Positions 1-9,789 of a stretch of DNA of 64,000 bases are shown here, one piece after another; position 1 is the stretch's first letter, and every line of letters starts with the position of its first letter. Under the pieces are notes generated by a model. It saw only the letters and a program-made list of their open reading frames with translations, did no database searches and was not told the DNA's origin. The position numbers and the translations under genes are program-made. This DNA is from Candidatus Nitricoxidireducens bremensis (GTDB taxonomy: Bacteria; Pseudomonadota; Gammaproteobacteria; Burkholderiales; Rhodocyclaceae), in assembly GCA_030247725.1 (NCBI GenBank), contig JAOTRT010000005.1, positions 62,001 through 126,000 on the forward strand. Direction: 5' to 3'.

Positions 1-652
1 ACGTCCGCCCCAGCGCCTGTTTCAGGCGCCAGCGCCGGATGTTCTCGTGATGCCCGGACAACAGCACGTCGGGCACCCGCATTCCTTCATATTCCTCGGG
101 TCGCGTGTAGTGCGGGCAATCCAGCAACCCGTCCGCAAACGACTCTTCCACCGCCGACGCCTCATCGTTCAAGGCACCCGGCAACTGCCTAACGCTGGCG
201 TCGATCAGGGCCAGCGCCGCGATTTCGCCACCGGAAAGGACAAAGTCCCCCAGCGAAACCTCCTCATCCACGCAACGCTCGATGAGGCGTTCATCCACCC
301 CTTCGTAGCGCCCGCAGAGCAGGATCGCACCGTCGCCGGCCGCCAGCTCGCACACCCTGGCATGCGTCAGCGGCGCTCCTTGGGGGGACAGGTAGATCAC
401 CCTGCCGCCGCCGCGCGCCGCTTTCGCCGCCCCTATCGCCTTCTCCAGCGGTCCCGGCTGCATCACCATGCCCGGCCCACCGCCGAACGGTCGATCATCC
501 ACCGTCCGGTAGTTGTTCTCCGCCCAGTCGCGCGGGTTCCAGCTCGCAAACTGCCAGAGCCCCCGCTCCAGGGCTCGCCGGGTGATACCCGCCTGGGTCA
601 CTGCGGCGAAAATCTCCGGGAACAGCGTGACGACGTCAAACCTCAGCGTCAC
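1..652 (-). CDS. trmD: tRNA (guanine-N1)-methyltransferase TrmD (3' end outside window)
   Basis: TrmD methylates G37 of tRNAs using S-adenosylmethionine, which prevents +1 frameshifting. Reading leftwards from a GTG at 652, the frame gives [15 protein letters not shown], then [23 protein letters not shown] and [13 protein letters not shown], which are the classic SPOUT methyltransferase signatures. About 217 residues are visible and the C-terminus runs off the window. The GTG start shares a GTGA overlap with the rimM stop, so the two are translationally coupled. The order rpsP-rimM-trmD is the conserved bacterial operon, in which rplS would come next outside the window. Identification is very firm; only the end is missing. 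Confidence 0.95.
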   Translation of the reverse strand, partial: MTLRFDVVTLFPEIFAAVTQAGITRRALERGLWQFASWNPRDWAENNYRTVDDRPFGGGPGMVMQPGPLEKAIGAAKAARGGGRVIYLSPQGAPLTHARVCELAAGDGAILLCGRYEGVDERLIERCVDEEVSLGDFVLSGGEIAALALIDASVRQLPGALNDEASAVEESFADGLLDCPHYTRPEEYEGMRVPDVLLSGHHENIRRWRLKQALGRT

Positions 653-1149
653 CAGTCCGTTCCCCAGTCGACGCGGATGCGGCGTTCGGCCATATCCACG
701 TCCTTCACCACCTGCGCAATGAAGGGCAGTAAACGTTCCCTGTCGCCATCGCGCACGACCAGTACGGCATTCGCACCGGTCTCCACCAGCGACGCCACGG
801 TTCCCAGCGCCGCACCTTCCATGCTCACCACTTCGAGACCGACCAGGTCGCCCCAGTAGTACTCGTCCTGCGCGGTCTGCGGCAAGGCATCGCGCGGTGC
901 CGCGACGTAGAGTCCAGCGAGTCGCTCGGCAGCGGACCTGTCGTCCACGCCATCAAACTTCGCGACCACCCCCTTGCCATGGACACGCAAGCCCTTCATG
1001 GCGTATGGCGACCAATCGTCGCCATCGGCCGACGGGCCAAGCCACCACTGCCGCATGTCGCACCAGGCGGCGGGGTCGTCCCCGAAGGGGGCAAGTTTGA
1101 CCCAGCCCTTGACGCCGTAAGGGGCCACGATGCGCCCCAAGACGATCAT
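649..1149 (-). CDS. rimM: 16S rRNA processing protein RimM
   Basis: RimM is a ribosome assembly factor that binds ribosomal protein S19 and helps 30S head maturation. The 166-residue product starts [19 protein letters not shown], the typical N-terminal beta-barrel of RimM, and its second half (around residues 95-165, [13 protein letters not shown] onward) is the PRC-barrel domain. Length is normal for the family. It lies five bases downstream of rpsP and overlaps trmD by four bases, in the usual rpsP-rimM-trmD operon. Confidence 0.95.
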   Translation of the reverse strand: MIVLGRIVAPYGVKGWVKLAPFGDDPAAWCDMRQWWLGPSADGDDWSPYAMKGLRVHGKGVVAKFDGVDDRSAAERLAGLYVAAPRDALPQTAQDEYYWGDLVGLEVVSMEGAALGTVASLVETGANAVLVVRDGDRERLLPFIAQVVKDVDMAERRIRVDWGTDW

Positions 1150-1154
1150 GCTGC

Positions 1155-1409
1155 TTAGGCGGCCTTCTTCGTCGCGAGCTGCTTGACGAGACGGGCGGCC
1201 GTCGGCGAAAGCTGGGCACCGTGACCCTGCCAGTAGGCGAGGCGTTCGGCGTTGATGACGAGGCCCTGCTCGTTGGCGGCGGCGACCGGATTGTAGAAGC
1301 CGATACGCTCGACAAAGCGACCATCGCGGCGGTTGCGCGAGTCGGTCACAACCATGTTGAAGAAGGGGCGCTTCTTGGCGCCGCTGCGGGCTAGACGAAT
1401 GACGACCAT
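1155..1409 (-). CDS. rpsP: 30S ribosomal protein S16
   Basis: Small-subunit ribosomal protein S16, 84 residues, beginning [17 protein letters not shown] and containing the conserved [14 protein letters not shown] segment. An open frame extends upstream to 1589, but the start at 1409 is chosen because it matches S16 exactly and is preceded by an AAGGAAA ribosome binding site. The lysine-rich C-terminus (LATKKAA) is normal. First gene of the rpsP-rimM-trmD operon; its promoter should lie in the short gap before pyrF. Confidence 0.97.
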   Translation of the reverse strand: MVVIRLARSGAKKRPFFNMVVTDSRNRRDGRFVERIGFYNPVAAANEQGLVINAERLAYWQGHGAQLSPTAARLVKQLATKKAA

Positions 1410-1464
1410 TTGTGTCGTTTCCTTGAAATCGGAAAAAGCCGTGGATTGTAAAGGAGAAAGCCTT

Positions 1465-2187
1465 TTATTGGAAGACCTCGGCAATGGTCCGCTGGACAGC
1501 CTCGGCAGCCGCCTTCGGATCGGCCGCCTGACGGATAGGCCGGCCGACGACGATATAGTCGGCACCGTTGCGGAAGGCCTGGGCCACATCGACGGTACGC
1601 TTCTGGTCGTCCGCCGGCTTGTTTTCCACCGGCCGGATGCCGGGGGTGACCACCAGGAGCTTCTGTCCCAACTCGCGCCGGATCAGCGGAGCCTCCAGTC
1701 CGGAGGAGACGATGCCGTCCACGCCGGTTTCCAGGGCCCGGCGCGCGCGCGACAGCACGAGCTTCTCCACGTCGCAGGCGAAGCCAAGGTCGTCGAGATC
1801 GCCGCGGTCCAGGCTGGTGAGGACCGTCACGGCGAGAATCTTCAGATCGCCCTTGTCCTTGGCCGCGGCCTCCATGATGGCCTGGTTGCCGTGGATGGTG
1901 GCAAAGGTGGCGCCGCTGCCGGCCAAGGCGCGGACCGCGGAACGCACGGTCTCTGGCACGTCGAAGAACTTGAGGTCCACGAAGACCTTCTTCTTCTCCT
2001 TGACCAGCCAATCGAGCAGTTCGAAGTACCCGCCGGCCATGAAAAGTTCGAGGCCGATCTTGTAGAAATTCACGGCATCGCCAAGCTGCCGGACCAGGGC
2101 CTTCGCGGCCTCCGCCTCGGCCACGTCGAGGGCGACAATCAGGCGATCCGCGGGATTGATGGGCTTGTCGGATTTCAGGTTGGTCAT
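1465..2187 (-). CDS. pyrF: Orotidine 5'-phosphate decarboxylase
   Basis: PyrF decarboxylates OMP to UMP, the last step of de novo pyrimidine synthesis. The 240-residue product has the N-terminal [17 protein letters not shown] strand with the substrate-binding aspartate, the catalytic segment [13 protein letters not shown] (lysine and aspartate of the DxKxxD motif) and the phosphate-binding GIRP and VGRPIRQA loops near the C-terminus. This is the standard bacterial short form. The start codon directly abuts the stop codon of the upstream thioredoxin-like gene, so the two probably share a transcript. Confidence 0.96.
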   Translation of the reverse strand: MTNLKSDKPINPADRLIVALDVAEAEAAKALVRQLGDAVNFYKIGLELFMAGGYFELLDWLVKEKKKVFVDLKFFDVPETVRSAVRALAGSGATFATIHGNQAIMEAAAKDKGDLKILAVTVLTSLDRGDLDDLGFACDVEKLVLSRARRALETGVDGIVSSGLEAPLIRRELGQKLLVVTPGIRPVENKPADDQKRTVDVAQAFRNGADYIVVGRPIRQAADPKAAAEAVQRTIAEVFQ

Positions 2188-2721
2188 CTATTGCTTTCCT
2201 TTGGTGGCATTGGCGCGGAACTGGTCGAACGACTGGTTCCGGTAGTGGCCGTCGGCGACATAGCGCCCCAGCAGCATGAACTCGTCGGCATCCCGGGTCG
2301 CCCCGGCATAGCGCGCCGTCTCGCTGCCATCGGGGCCGAAAAACACGAACGTCGGCGTCCCCCGCACCTTCATCGCGGCGGCAAACTTCTTCTCCGTCAT
2401 CTCGCGGCCGTCGGGAGCCGTCACCGGCACGTCCCCCAGCACGTCGACGGGGAAGGCCGTGAAGCGCTGGCGGAAATAGGCTTGCACGTCTTGCCGGCTC
2501 AACACGTTCTGTCGCATCTTGCGACAATAGGGGCAGCCCTCGGCCTCGAACATCAGCAACACCCCAAGCTTGCCGGCCTTCTGGGCAGCCTGGATTTCGG
2601 CCCGGTAGTCCCCCAGGCTCTGTTCGAAAAAGGCGTCTCCGTCGGACGCCGATGCCGCACCCGCGAATAGGACCGCACTCAACACCAGCAACGCTGCCGT
2701 TGCTTTCCGCAGCATGTTCAT
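2188..2721 (-). CDS. Exported thioredoxin-like protein (SoxW-type)
   Basis: A 177-residue periplasmic thioredoxin-fold protein. Residues 1-25 form a signal peptide (MLRKATAALLVLSAVLF...AASA). The redox motif is EGCPYCRKM at about residues 61-69 (CPYC), and GTPTFVFFGPDG is the cis-proline segment. The CPYC centre and the fold resemble SoxW or DsbC/DUF255-type thioredoxins. A role in keeping periplasmic thiols reduced, possibly for Sox proteins, is inference only, because its neighbour is pyrF. The start has a strong GGAGG site eight bases upstream. Confidence 0.8.
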   Translation of the reverse strand: MNMLRKATAALLVLSAVLFAGAASASDGDAFFEQSLGDYRAEIQAAQKAGKLGVLLMFEAEGCPYCRKMRQNVLSRQDVQAYFRQRFTAFPVDVLGDVPVTAPDGREMTEKKFAAAMKVRGTPTFVFFGPDGSETARYAGATRDADEFMLLGRYVADGHYRNQSFDQFRANATKGKQ

Positions 2722-2768
2722 AGGAAACCTCCGTGGCGGCCGGATTTTACTAGAATCACCGACACCCC

Positions 2769-4271
2769 ATGACGAACACCGCTCCCCCCACCGGCACCTT
2801 CGATGCGCCTGCGCTGCAGGAGGTGCTGGCCTGGCTCGGCGCCGAGCAGGAAACCGATCCGCTACGCCATCTGCCGGCCCTGCGCACCCATGTCGCCGCG
2901 GTGGCCGCCATGGACATTCCGGCCATGCAGTATCTCAAGCTACTCGATCTGTTCCGGATGCGTACCGAAGCCCTGACGAGGGAAATCAAGCCCTTGCTGC
3001 TGGATGCCACCTTGCCGATCCCCCGGCAACTGCGTACCGTCGCCCTTGCCCTCATGGAAGTCCATGGCACCCTGGCAAGCGGCTACCTGAAGGTGATACG
3101 GCGCGCCGCCCCCGAGAAGCTGCGGGCGCTGAATTTCACCCCGGCCCATCTGTGCACCCAGGGGCTCGCCCATCTGGTTCAGGAATACGAGATCGCCCAG
3201 TTGATCTCCCTGCCGGCGTCAGCGGACTTCTGGCGTTGTGCCCGAGCCTTGTACGGCCTGATCCGCACCGGTTTGCCGACGGATGACCAGACCGTGCCCG
3301 AGGTGGCCGAGGCCGAGCGCAGCATGAAGGTCATACTGGCACTGGCAACGGCCCAGCCCGAGGGTTTCTCGCCGCGGGAAACCAGCTTCCTCGCTGACTA
3401 CTTGCGGCAGCAGGCAACGGCCCTGGAGATCGGCCCGGAAGACCGCCCGCCGGCCGAAGACGAATACTGGCTAGACGAAGCCCGCGGCCTGCCTCCGGTG
3501 GCCGCCTCACGACTCATGCCTTCGGGAGACCGCCCGCCCATCCACTTCTCCTGCAAGCCCCTCGGCACTCTTGCCCGCCGCCATCTGACCGAACTGGAAA
3601 GCGGCGATCGTCCCGAAAGCCTGGGTATCCCCGGAGCTGCGGTCCTGGCCGACTACCGCAGCGTCCTCAACCGGGCCGAGGTGCGCTGGTCCAACCCGCC
3701 CAAGCGCCGGATCAGTCGACGGCACAAGGGCTACCGGGTTCAGGTATGCACGCATCTCGGCCAGCTTTGGCAACAACTGCACGGCAGCGGCCCTGACGGA
3801 GTGGAGCCCCTGGCCAGCGAATGGCTGATCCGCAATGAGAGCGCCAACGGCTACGCCATCATGCACGTGGCCGGCGAACTGGGGGGCATCGTCTCGGGCA
3901 GCGCCATCGGTCTGCGCTCCGCACCCGACATGCCATGGAACATCTGTATCGTCCGCTGGGCCCGCAGCGAACTTGCCGATCACATCGAATTGGGGTTGGA
4001 ACTGGTTGCCCCAACCGCTGAGGCTGTGCGCATTGCCCGCAGCGGCCCGGACGCCCAGCAGCCGATTCCGGCACTGCGGCTGCCGGCCCTGCCCTCGCTG
4101 AACCGTGCCGAGAGCCTGCTGACCGCCCGGGGGAATTTCCGTCCCGGCCCATTCACCTTGCTGGTGGATTCTGCCGCACGCCTCCAGGTCAGCGACTGCC
4201 TGGCAGGTCAGCTGACCCTGCACACGGCTTGTATCGAGATCTTCGAGTTCGACCGTAGCCCGGCGCCCTGA
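2769..4271 (+). CDS. Conserved protein with C-terminal PilZ-like domain
   Basis: A 500-residue soluble protein without signal peptide or membrane helices. The N-terminal ~220 residues are helical and leucine/alanine rich and I do not recognise them. The C-terminal part looks like a PilZ c-di-GMP-binding domain: RISRR (RxxxR form, about residues 314-318), then NESANG (N/DxSxxG form, about 356-361), then the beta-strand pattern WNICIVRW...IELGLELV. If these are the ligand motifs, the protein could be a cytoplasmic c-di-GMP effector. No ribosome binding site is obvious before the ATG. Divergent from the thioredoxin gene. The function is otherwise unknown. Confidence 0.7.
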   Translation: MTNTAPPTGTFDAPALQEVLAWLGAEQETDPLRHLPALRTHVAAVAAMDIPAMQYLKLLDLFRMRTEALTREIKPLLLDATLPIPRQLRTVALALMEVHGTLASGYLKVIRRAAPEKLRALNFTPAHLCTQGLAHLVQEYEIAQLISLPASADFWRCARALYGLIRTGLPTDDQTVPEVAEAERSMKVILALATAQPEGFSPRETSFLADYLRQQATALEIGPEDRPPAEDEYWLDEARGLPPVAASRLMPSGDRPPIHFSCKPLGTLARRHLTELESGDRPESLGIPGAAVLADYRSVLNRAEVRWSNPPKRRISRRHKGYRVQVCTHLGQLWQQLHGSGPDGVEPLASEWLIRNESANGYAIMHVAGELGGIVSGSAIGLRSAPDMPWNICIVRWARSELADHIELGLELVAPTAEAVRIARSGPDAQQPIPALRLPALPSLNRAESLLTARGNFRPGPFTLLVDSAARLQVSDCLAGQLTLHTACIEIFEFDRSPAP

Positions 4272-4288
4272 GCACCGTCCGGTACCGC

Positions 4289-5110
4289 CTACTGTGGCCG
4301 CGCCGCGCCCGGCAGTTCCGCCACGACCAGCGCTCCCACCAGAATGATGCTCCACGACAGATAAAGCCAGCCGAGGAAGATCGGAATCGCGGCGAAAGCA
4401 CCGTACATCACGGTATAGCCGGGGAAGTTCGCCACATAGAGACCGAACAGCCGCTGCATCGCAAGGAACCCGGCGGCGGCAAGCAGCCCGCCTGCCATCG
4501 CGTGCCAGCGGGGGACCGGGCGATTAGGTACAGCCCAGTAGAGCAGACCGAACAATGCGGTCATGAAGGCGAAAGGCAGGAATTTGAAGAATGCGGCGCT
4601 CACCCAGCCCGGCTCGGCCACAAGACCGAAGGAAACCACCGCCACGTAGGAAATCAGCGCGAGGCTGCCGCCGAAGACCAGCGGTCCCAGCAACAAGGCG
4701 ATGAGATGCATAATCACCCGCCGCAGAAACGGCCGCCTGACCTTGATTTTCCAGATCCCATTGAAGGCATGCTCGATGGTGAGCATTTGCGCGAGGGCCG
4801 TCACGGCAAGGAGCAGTCCCCCGGCCAGGGTGACGCGTTCCGCGCGATGGGCGAACAGCCCGAGATATTTGGCGATGACAACCCCCGCCTTCTCGGGCAG
4901 CAGATTGGCCAGCAGGAACTTTTCCAGCGCGCCGCTCAAGCCTTGCGCAAAGGGAAGATGGGAGATCAGCCCGACGCCGACTGCAATCATCGGCACCAGG
5001 CCGATCAGGGTCGCAAAGGAAAGCGCGGCAGCGGTCTGGGCCAGCCGTTCCGATTGGAAGCGGATGGCGACACGGGGGACCAAACGAAAGGGGGCTAACA
5101 ACCAGCGCAT
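4289..5110 (-). CDS. YihY/BrkB family inner membrane protein
   Basis: A 273-residue polytopic membrane protein of the YihY (formerly RNase BN/BrkB) family. It begins MRWLLAPFRLVPRVAIRF, followed by QTAAALSFATLIGLVPMIAVG, the family hallmark near the first helix. Six hydrophobic segments can be counted, ending with PIFLGWLYLSWSIILVGALVVAELPG. Its true function is unsettled; the old RNase BN name is known to be wrong. Convergent with the PilZ-like gene and divergent from the DUF2069 gene. Confidence 0.88.
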   Translation of the reverse strand: MRWLLAPFRLVPRVAIRFQSERLAQTAAALSFATLIGLVPMIAVGVGLISHLPFAQGLSGALEKFLLANLLPEKAGVVIAKYLGLFAHRAERVTLAGGLLLAVTALAQMLTIEHAFNGIWKIKVRRPFLRRVIMHLIALLLGPLVFGGSLALISYVAVVSFGLVAEPGWVSAAFFKFLPFAFMTALFGLLYWAVPNRPVPRWHAMAGGLLAAAGFLAMQRLFGLYVANFPGYTVMYGAFAAIPIFLGWLYLSWSIILVGALVVAELPGAARPQ

Positions 5111-5143
5111 ATAATCGGCCCGATTCTAAGGGAGCATCGCCCG

Positions 5144-5521
5144 ATGGGGAAACCGGAACTGACGCGTGCCGCCAACCATGCCGCGGCGGTCAGCCTGATC
5201 GGCCTGATCGGGCTCTGCATCGCCTGGGAAATGTGGCTTGCACCGCTGCGTCCAGGTGGCTCCTGGCTGGTGCTGAAGACCGCGCCGCTGCTGCTGCCCC
5301 TGTTTGGCATCCTGCACGGCCGCCGCTACACCCACCAGTGGGCATCCATGCTGAGCCTCGCCTATTTCATGGAAGGTACGGTGCGCGCAAGTTCGGAAGG
5401 CGACCGGGCACAGCTTCTTGCCCTGCTGGAGGTGATCCTGTCCCTGATCTTCTTCGCGGCCACCGTGCTGTACGCAAGGCTTACCGCCAGGAATCAGGAT
5501 GCGCCGAAGGAGCCCGGCTGA
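5144..5521 (+). CDS. DUF2069 membrane protein
   Basis: A 125-residue integral membrane protein. It has four predicted helices (around residues 14-29, 43-57, 67-78 and 90-112) with the family-typical APLLLPLFGILHGRRYTHQWASML and YFMEGTVRA segments of DUF2069. The family is common in Beta- and Gammaproteobacteria and has no established function. Its last 28 bases overlap the 3' end of the convergent STAS gene. Confidence 0.85.
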   Translation: MGKPELTRAANHAAAVSLIGLIGLCIAWEMWLAPLRPGGSWLVLKTAPLLLPLFGILHGRRYTHQWASMLSLAYFMEGTVRASSEGDRAQLLALLEVILSLIFFAATVLYARLTARNQDAPKEPG

Positions 5522-5850
5522 GTCCGCAGGTCGCCGGTGAGCACGCCGGCCTTGAAGTAGCGGTTGAGTAGCCCGGAGGTAAACAGCTGCCGCACATCTT
5601 CGGAACAACTGCCCAGATGCAGACTGAAGCGGCCGTCGCCGACCAGCTCGGAAAGCAGGATCAGCGTTCCGACACCGCTGGAGCTAAGGCCGGTCACGCC
5701 GCTCATATCCACGGTAATCGACTTGGCGCCCTCGTTCCAGCGGGCCCGGCAGACCAGCAATAGCTCGCGGGCGGTCTCGAAGCCGAACTCGCCCGTCACG
5801 GTCACCTGCAATTCGCCATTCAGCTGCTTGCTCGTCACATGTACGGCCAA
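5494..5850 (-). CDS. STAS-domain anti-sigma factor antagonist
   Basis: A STAS-domain protein of about 118 residues. The fold is seen in LQVTVTGEFGFETARELLL, ITVDMSGVTGLSSSGVGTLILL and the final helix. SSSGVGTL carries the serine expected to be phosphorylated in SpoIIAA-type antagonists. The frame stays open to an ATG at 5937, but those extra residues do not look like STAS. I prefer the TTG at 5850, five bases after GGGAGA; a GTG at 5838 is a third option. It sits next to an ANTAR regulator and a PAS histidine kinase and may join a partner-switching circuit, but no RsbW-like kinase is nearby. Confidence 0.8.
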   Translation of the reverse strand: MAVHVTSKQLNGELQVTVTGEFGFETARELLLVCRARWNEGAKSITVDMSGVTGLSSSGVGTLILLSELVGDGRFSLHLGSCSEDVRQLFTSGLLNRYFKAGVLTGDLRTQPGSFGAS

Positions 5851-6003
5851 GATGATCTCCCGATGGGTCCGCTTGAAGCCCGCGCAGCCGACGCATGGAA
5901 TCCCCGCGCCGCTCTGCTGCCTATAGGCAATCCTCAAGCCCTCCGAGCGATTGCCTCACACCCCCAATTCACCCGGCGATTCTAGGGTTTTTACCATGCC
6001 GCT

Positions 6004-6675
6004 TCAATGTCTTTCGCGCCGAACCGGGGGTTCGGCGCGGCGCGGCGGCTTCGTCTCCACCGGCGGCACCTGGGAAACCAGATTCAGCTTTTCGGCGGCA
6101 AGGACGACTTCCCGGGCCAAATCGATCAGCTTGCGCCTCTCGGTTCTGGCCTGGGTACGCAGGAGCTCGAAGGATTCCTGGCGCCCGACGCGGCGACGCT
6201 CCATCATGACGCCGATGGCGATTGAGACGTCCCGATCCGCATCGAGGGCGGTCTGCAGTTGCCGGCCCGTTTCCTTGAGCTGCCGCGCATCCCTGGCACG
6301 GGCCAGCGCCGCTTCGATGGCCGGCACCAGCCGGTCCGGATCGGCAGGTTTGACGACGTAACCCATGGCCCCGATCTCGGAGGCCTGGGTCACCAGGTCG
6401 TCGTCGCTGTAGGCAGTGAGGAAAATGAAGGGCACATCGCTGTTGGCGGCGCGCAACTGACGTGCCAAATCCAAACCCGATTGCCCCGGCAGCCGCATGT
6501 CGAGGATCGCCAGATCGAAGTCGTTGGCGGATAGCAGTTCTTCCGCTTCCTCCACGGACGATGAAGTCGTCACCCGATAGCCGGCCTGGCGCAATCCCTC
6601 GCCGAGGGTCGCCAGGACCAGACGGTCGTCGTCCATCAGCAGGAGGCTCTTGGCGCTTGATAGTTCGTTCGTCAT
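6004..6675 (-). CDS. ANTAR-domain response regulator
   Basis: A 223-residue response regulator with an N-terminal receiver (MDDDRLVLATL acidic pocket, LAILDMRLPGQSGLD phospho-acceptor aspartate at about 58, and FLTAYSDDD) and a C-terminal ANTAR RNA-binding helical domain (around 140-195, DVSIAIGVMMERRRVGRQESFELLRTQARTERRKL). ANTAR proteins such as NasT and AmiR bind paired hairpins in leader RNAs and cause antitermination. The tail is proline/arginine rich. It lies 11 bases downstream of a HisKA_2 kinase gene, so the two form a two-component pair. The RNA target is not evident in the window. Confidence 0.9.
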   Translation of the reverse strand: MTNELSSAKSLLLMDDDRLVLATLGEGLRQAGYRVTTSSSVEEAEELLSANDFDLAILDMRLPGQSGLDLARQLRAANSDVPFIFLTAYSDDDLVTQASEIGAMGYVVKPADPDRLVPAIEAALARARDARQLKETGRQLQTALDADRDVSIAIGVMMERRRVGRQESFELLRTQARTERRKLIDLAREVVLAAEKLNLVSQVPPVETKPPRRAEPPVRRERH

Positions 6676-6686
6676 TCAGTTTCTCC

Positions 6687-8090
6687 TCAACATCTCAATG
6701 TAATGATCGGCGGTCCCAGCACGAGTTTGGCTTCGACGCCGCTGGGGCCGCCCAATAAATCGAAGTGCGCACCCCGGCTCGGCAGCAGGGAGCGGATCAA
6801 CAACAATCCGCTACCGCCACCGGGGGAGCGCCCGGCTGTGTCGGGCAGCGATCCGGCATTGCTGACCGACAATTCGACACGTTCCTCTCCGATGTCTATC
6901 TGGATATCGATCACCGGAGCGGAATCTGCGCTGCCGTGCTTCAGCGCGTTGAAAATCATCTCGTTGAGCACCAACGCCACGGGAACTGCCTCCATCTCGC
7001 TGACGATGATGCGGCAGTTGCGGCAGCATTCCGGGGGCGGAAAAGCCAGCACCCGGTGCATCAGCTGACCGATGCCGAACACCACCTGCTTGAGCAGGTC
7101 GTAGAAAAGCACCTGGGTTGCCCCCGACTGGCCCTGCAGGCCATGAATGATCGCCACCGCCTGCACCTGGGCAATGGCCTCGTTGATGACGTCGGCCACT
7201 TCCGGATGCTGATTGGCATAGTTGCGCATCATGCCCGTGACGCCCTGGAGATTGTTCTTGATGCGGTGATGGACTTCGCGAACCAGCGCGTCCCGCTGGG
7301 CACGGGCGGACTCCTCCGCCTGGCGGGAACGCCGATGCTCTTCGGTGATGTCCTCGCTGAGGATCACCACCTGATCGACGCTGCCGTCGGCGGCCTTCAC
7401 GGGAACCGAACGGTTGCGGATCTGGCGAACGTCGCCATCGGCATGGCGGATACGGAACTGGTATTCAAGGGGGCGTGCTGCCTGCTCCAGAGTCACCATC
7501 TCCAGCACCCTCGCCTGATCTTCGGGATCGACCGACTGCATCCACTTGAACGGCGCCGCATAGAGTTCATCGGCGGATCGCTGCCAGACCCTTCCATAGG
7601 CAGGACTGACGTAATGCACCTGGGTGCCATCGGGCGCGGTGATCCAGATGACGTCGCCGAGATGCTCGGCAACTCCTGCCAGGCGTGCATCGCCGGTACG
7701 CACTTCCGTCTCGTCCCGCTTGCGCTCGCTGATGTCCTCGCAGACGATTGCCGTCAACGTGGGGTCCTGCGGGTCTGCCAGCGGGAAAGCCCGAATCGCA
7801 ACCCATGCGGGCAGGCTTTGCCCCTGAAGACGCAGTTCATCCCGGACGGTCTCGCCGGCCAGAATGCCCGCAAGCACCTGGTCAAGCCTGGATCGGTCGT
7901 CGGCAACCACCATTTCGAGCAGACGCTGCGGGCTTGCCGCCAGGGATGGCAACGCCCCGCCGAGCAAGCGCTGGGCGGCAGTATTCGCATACTCGCAACA
8001 CCGGTCCCGCAACGAAACAATCGCCACGGCATCGGGAAATTGATCGGCGAACACGGAGGAACGGTGGCTAGGCCCCCGGCTATGGTCCAT
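6687..8090 (-). CDS. PAS-domain sensor histidine kinase (HisKA_2 type)
   Basis: A 467-residue cytoplasmic histidine kinase. Two PAS domains are visible: residues about 12-125 (DQFPDAVAIVSLRDRCCEYAN) and 135-260 (VAEHLGDVIWITAPDG...QFRIRHADGDVRQIRNRSVPVKAADGSV). They are followed by the HisKA_2 phospho-acceptor helix ALVREVHHRIKNNLQGVTGM and an HATPase_c domain (LNEMIFNALKHGSAD, GGGSGLLLIRSLL). There is no membrane helix, so the signal is cytoplasmic, perhaps redox or a small ligand. Kinases of this subfamily commonly pair with ANTAR regulators, as here. Confidence 0.9.
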   Translation of the reverse strand: MDHSRGPSHRSSVFADQFPDAVAIVSLRDRCCEYANTAAQRLLGGALPSLAASPQRLLEMVVADDRSRLDQVLAGILAGETVRDELRLQGQSLPAWVAIRAFPLADPQDPTLTAIVCEDISERKRDETEVRTGDARLAGVAEHLGDVIWITAPDGTQVHYVSPAYGRVWQRSADELYAAPFKWMQSVDPEDQARVLEMVTLEQAARPLEYQFRIRHADGDVRQIRNRSVPVKAADGSVDQVVILSEDITEEHRRSRQAEESARAQRDALVREVHHRIKNNLQGVTGMMRNYANQHPEVADVINEAIAQVQAVAIIHGLQGQSGATQVLFYDLLKQVVFGIGQLMHRVLAFPPPECCRNCRIIVSEMEAVPVALVLNEMIFNALKHGSADSAPVIDIQIDIGEERVELSVSNAGSLPDTAGRSPGGGSGLLLIRSLLPSRGAHFDLLGGPSGVEAKLVLGPPIITLRC

Positions 8091-8232
8091 CTCGGTCCCA
8101 AAAAATATTGCCGCACCTGACGATGCGACGCGCGGGTGCCCGGCGCCGGTTCATGGATATGTTCGCGCGCGGGCCTGGCGCGCAGACTTTCCGCCGCAAA
8201 TGCATGGGGGCGGAAAAGGCCGACAGTCTACC

Positions 8233-9771
8233 TCAGACTTGGGGGTTTACCCGCTCAGGACCTGCTTCCAACTTGTTCAGGGCGTTGATGTAGGCCTTGG
8301 CAGATGCGACGATGATGTCGGTATCGGCGCCCTGGCCATTCACGATGCGGCCACCCTTGGAGAGCCGGACAGTCACCTCACCCTGGGCGTCGGTTCCCGT
8401 GGTGATGGCATTGACCGAGTAGAGCAGAAGCTCGGAGCCGCTGCTGACTACGCTCTCGATGGCCTTCAAGGCCGCATCGACGGGGCCGCTTCCCTCGGAC
8501 TGGGCATGTTTCTCCACCCCACCGGCCGACAGGGTGATTTCGGCGAAGGGTGTTTCACCGGTTTCCGAACGGAAACGGGACGATACCAACTTGAAATGTT
8601 CCTGCTCCGGCGTCACCACATCGTCCGACATGAGGGCATTGATATCCTCGTCGAAGATCTCGTGCTTCTTGTCGGCAAGCTCTTTGAAGCGTGCAAACGC
8701 GGCATTCAGCACTTGCTCGGACTCGACTTCGATACCCAGTTCCTTGAGGCGGGCCCTGAATGCGGTGCGGCCGGAGTGCTTGCCTAGTACAAGCTTGTTG
8801 GTATTCCAGCCCACATCCTCGGCACGCATGATCTCGTAGGTCTCGCGATGCTTGAGCACGCCGTCCTGGTGGATTCCCGACTCATGGGAGAAGGCATTGG
8901 CGCCGACGATGGCCTTGTTGGGTTGTACCGGGAAGCCCGTGATGCCGGACACCATCTTCGATGCGGATACGATCTGCGTCGTGTCGATGCGCGTTTCGCA
9001 GGGGAAGACATCCTGGCGGGTACGTACCGCCATGACGATTTCCTCCAGGGCGGCATTGCCGGCCCGCTCGCCGAGGCCGTTGATGGTGCACTCCACCTGG
9101 CGTGCGCCGGCCATGACGGCGGCCAGCGAGTTGGCAACGGCCAAGCCGAGGTCGTTGTGGCAATGGACGGACCAGATCACCTTGTCGGAATTCGGAATTC
9201 GGGTGCGCAGTTGGTGGATGCGCTCGGCGAATTGCTCGGGTACGTTGTAGCCGACAGTGTCGGGAATATTGATGACCCGCGCCCCTTCCTTGATCACTTC
9301 CTCGATGATGCGGCAAAGGAAATCCAGTTCGGAACGGCCGGCATCTTCGCAGGAAAACTCCACGTCGCCGATGCCGTTGCGGGCAAAACGCACGGCGTTC
9401 CTGGCTGCGATAATCACCTCGTCGGGCGTCATGCGCAGCTTCTTCTCCATGTGGATCGGGCTGGTGGCGATGAAAGTGTGGATGCGTCCCGACTTGGCGG
9501 GCTTGACGGCTTCAAGGGCACGGGCGATATCGCGTTCGTTGGCGCGGCAGAGTCCCGCCACGACGGAGTCCTTGATGGCTTCGGCCACGGCGCGCACAGC
9601 CTCGAAATCGCCGTTGGACGCCGCCGGGAATCCCGCCTCGATCACATCGACGCGCATGCGCTCCAACTGGCGGGCGATGCGCAGCTTCTCTTCCTTGGTC
9701 ATGGAAGCGCCGGGGCTCTGCTCGCCGTCGCGGAGCGTGGTGTCGAATATGTAGAGATGGTCCTTGCTCAT
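8233..9771 (-). CDS. leuA: 2-isopropylmalate synthase
   Basis: LeuA condenses acetyl-CoA and 2-oxoisovalerate, the first committed step of leucine synthesis. The ~512-residue product starts [24 protein letters not shown] (catalytic arginine-aspartate motif), has the metal site [18 protein letters not shown] and [14 protein letters not shown], and ends in a leucine-sensing C-terminal domain (about 400-510), so it is the feedback-regulated long form. An alternative TTG lies 15 bases further upstream. It follows pssA in the same orientation, in the betaproteobacterial ilv-psd-pssA-leuA block. Confidence 0.96.
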   Translation of the reverse strand: MSKDHLYIFDTTLRDGEQSPGASMTKEEKLRIARQLERMRVDVIEAGFPAASNGDFEAVRAVAEAIKDSVVAGLCRANERDIARALEAVKPAKSGRIHTFIATSPIHMEKKLRMTPDEVIIAARNAVRFARNGIGDVEFSCEDAGRSELDFLCRIIEEVIKEGARVINIPDTVGYNVPEQFAERIHQLRTRIPNSDKVIWSVHCHNDLGLAVANSLAAVMAGARQVECTINGLGERAGNAALEEIVMAVRTRQDVFPCETRIDTTQIVSASKMVSGITGFPVQPNKAIVGANAFSHESGIHQDGVLKHRETYEIMRAEDVGWNTNKLVLGKHSGRTAFRARLKELGIEVESEQVLNAAFARFKELADKKHEIFDEDINALMSDDVVTPEQEHFKLVSSRFRSETGETPFAEITLSAGGVEKHAQSEGSGPVDAALKAIESVVSSGSELLLYSVNAITTGTDAQGEVTVRLSKGGRIVNGQGADTDIIVASAKAYINALNKLEAGPERVNPQV

Positions 9772-9789
9772 GATCTTGATCTGCAAACG

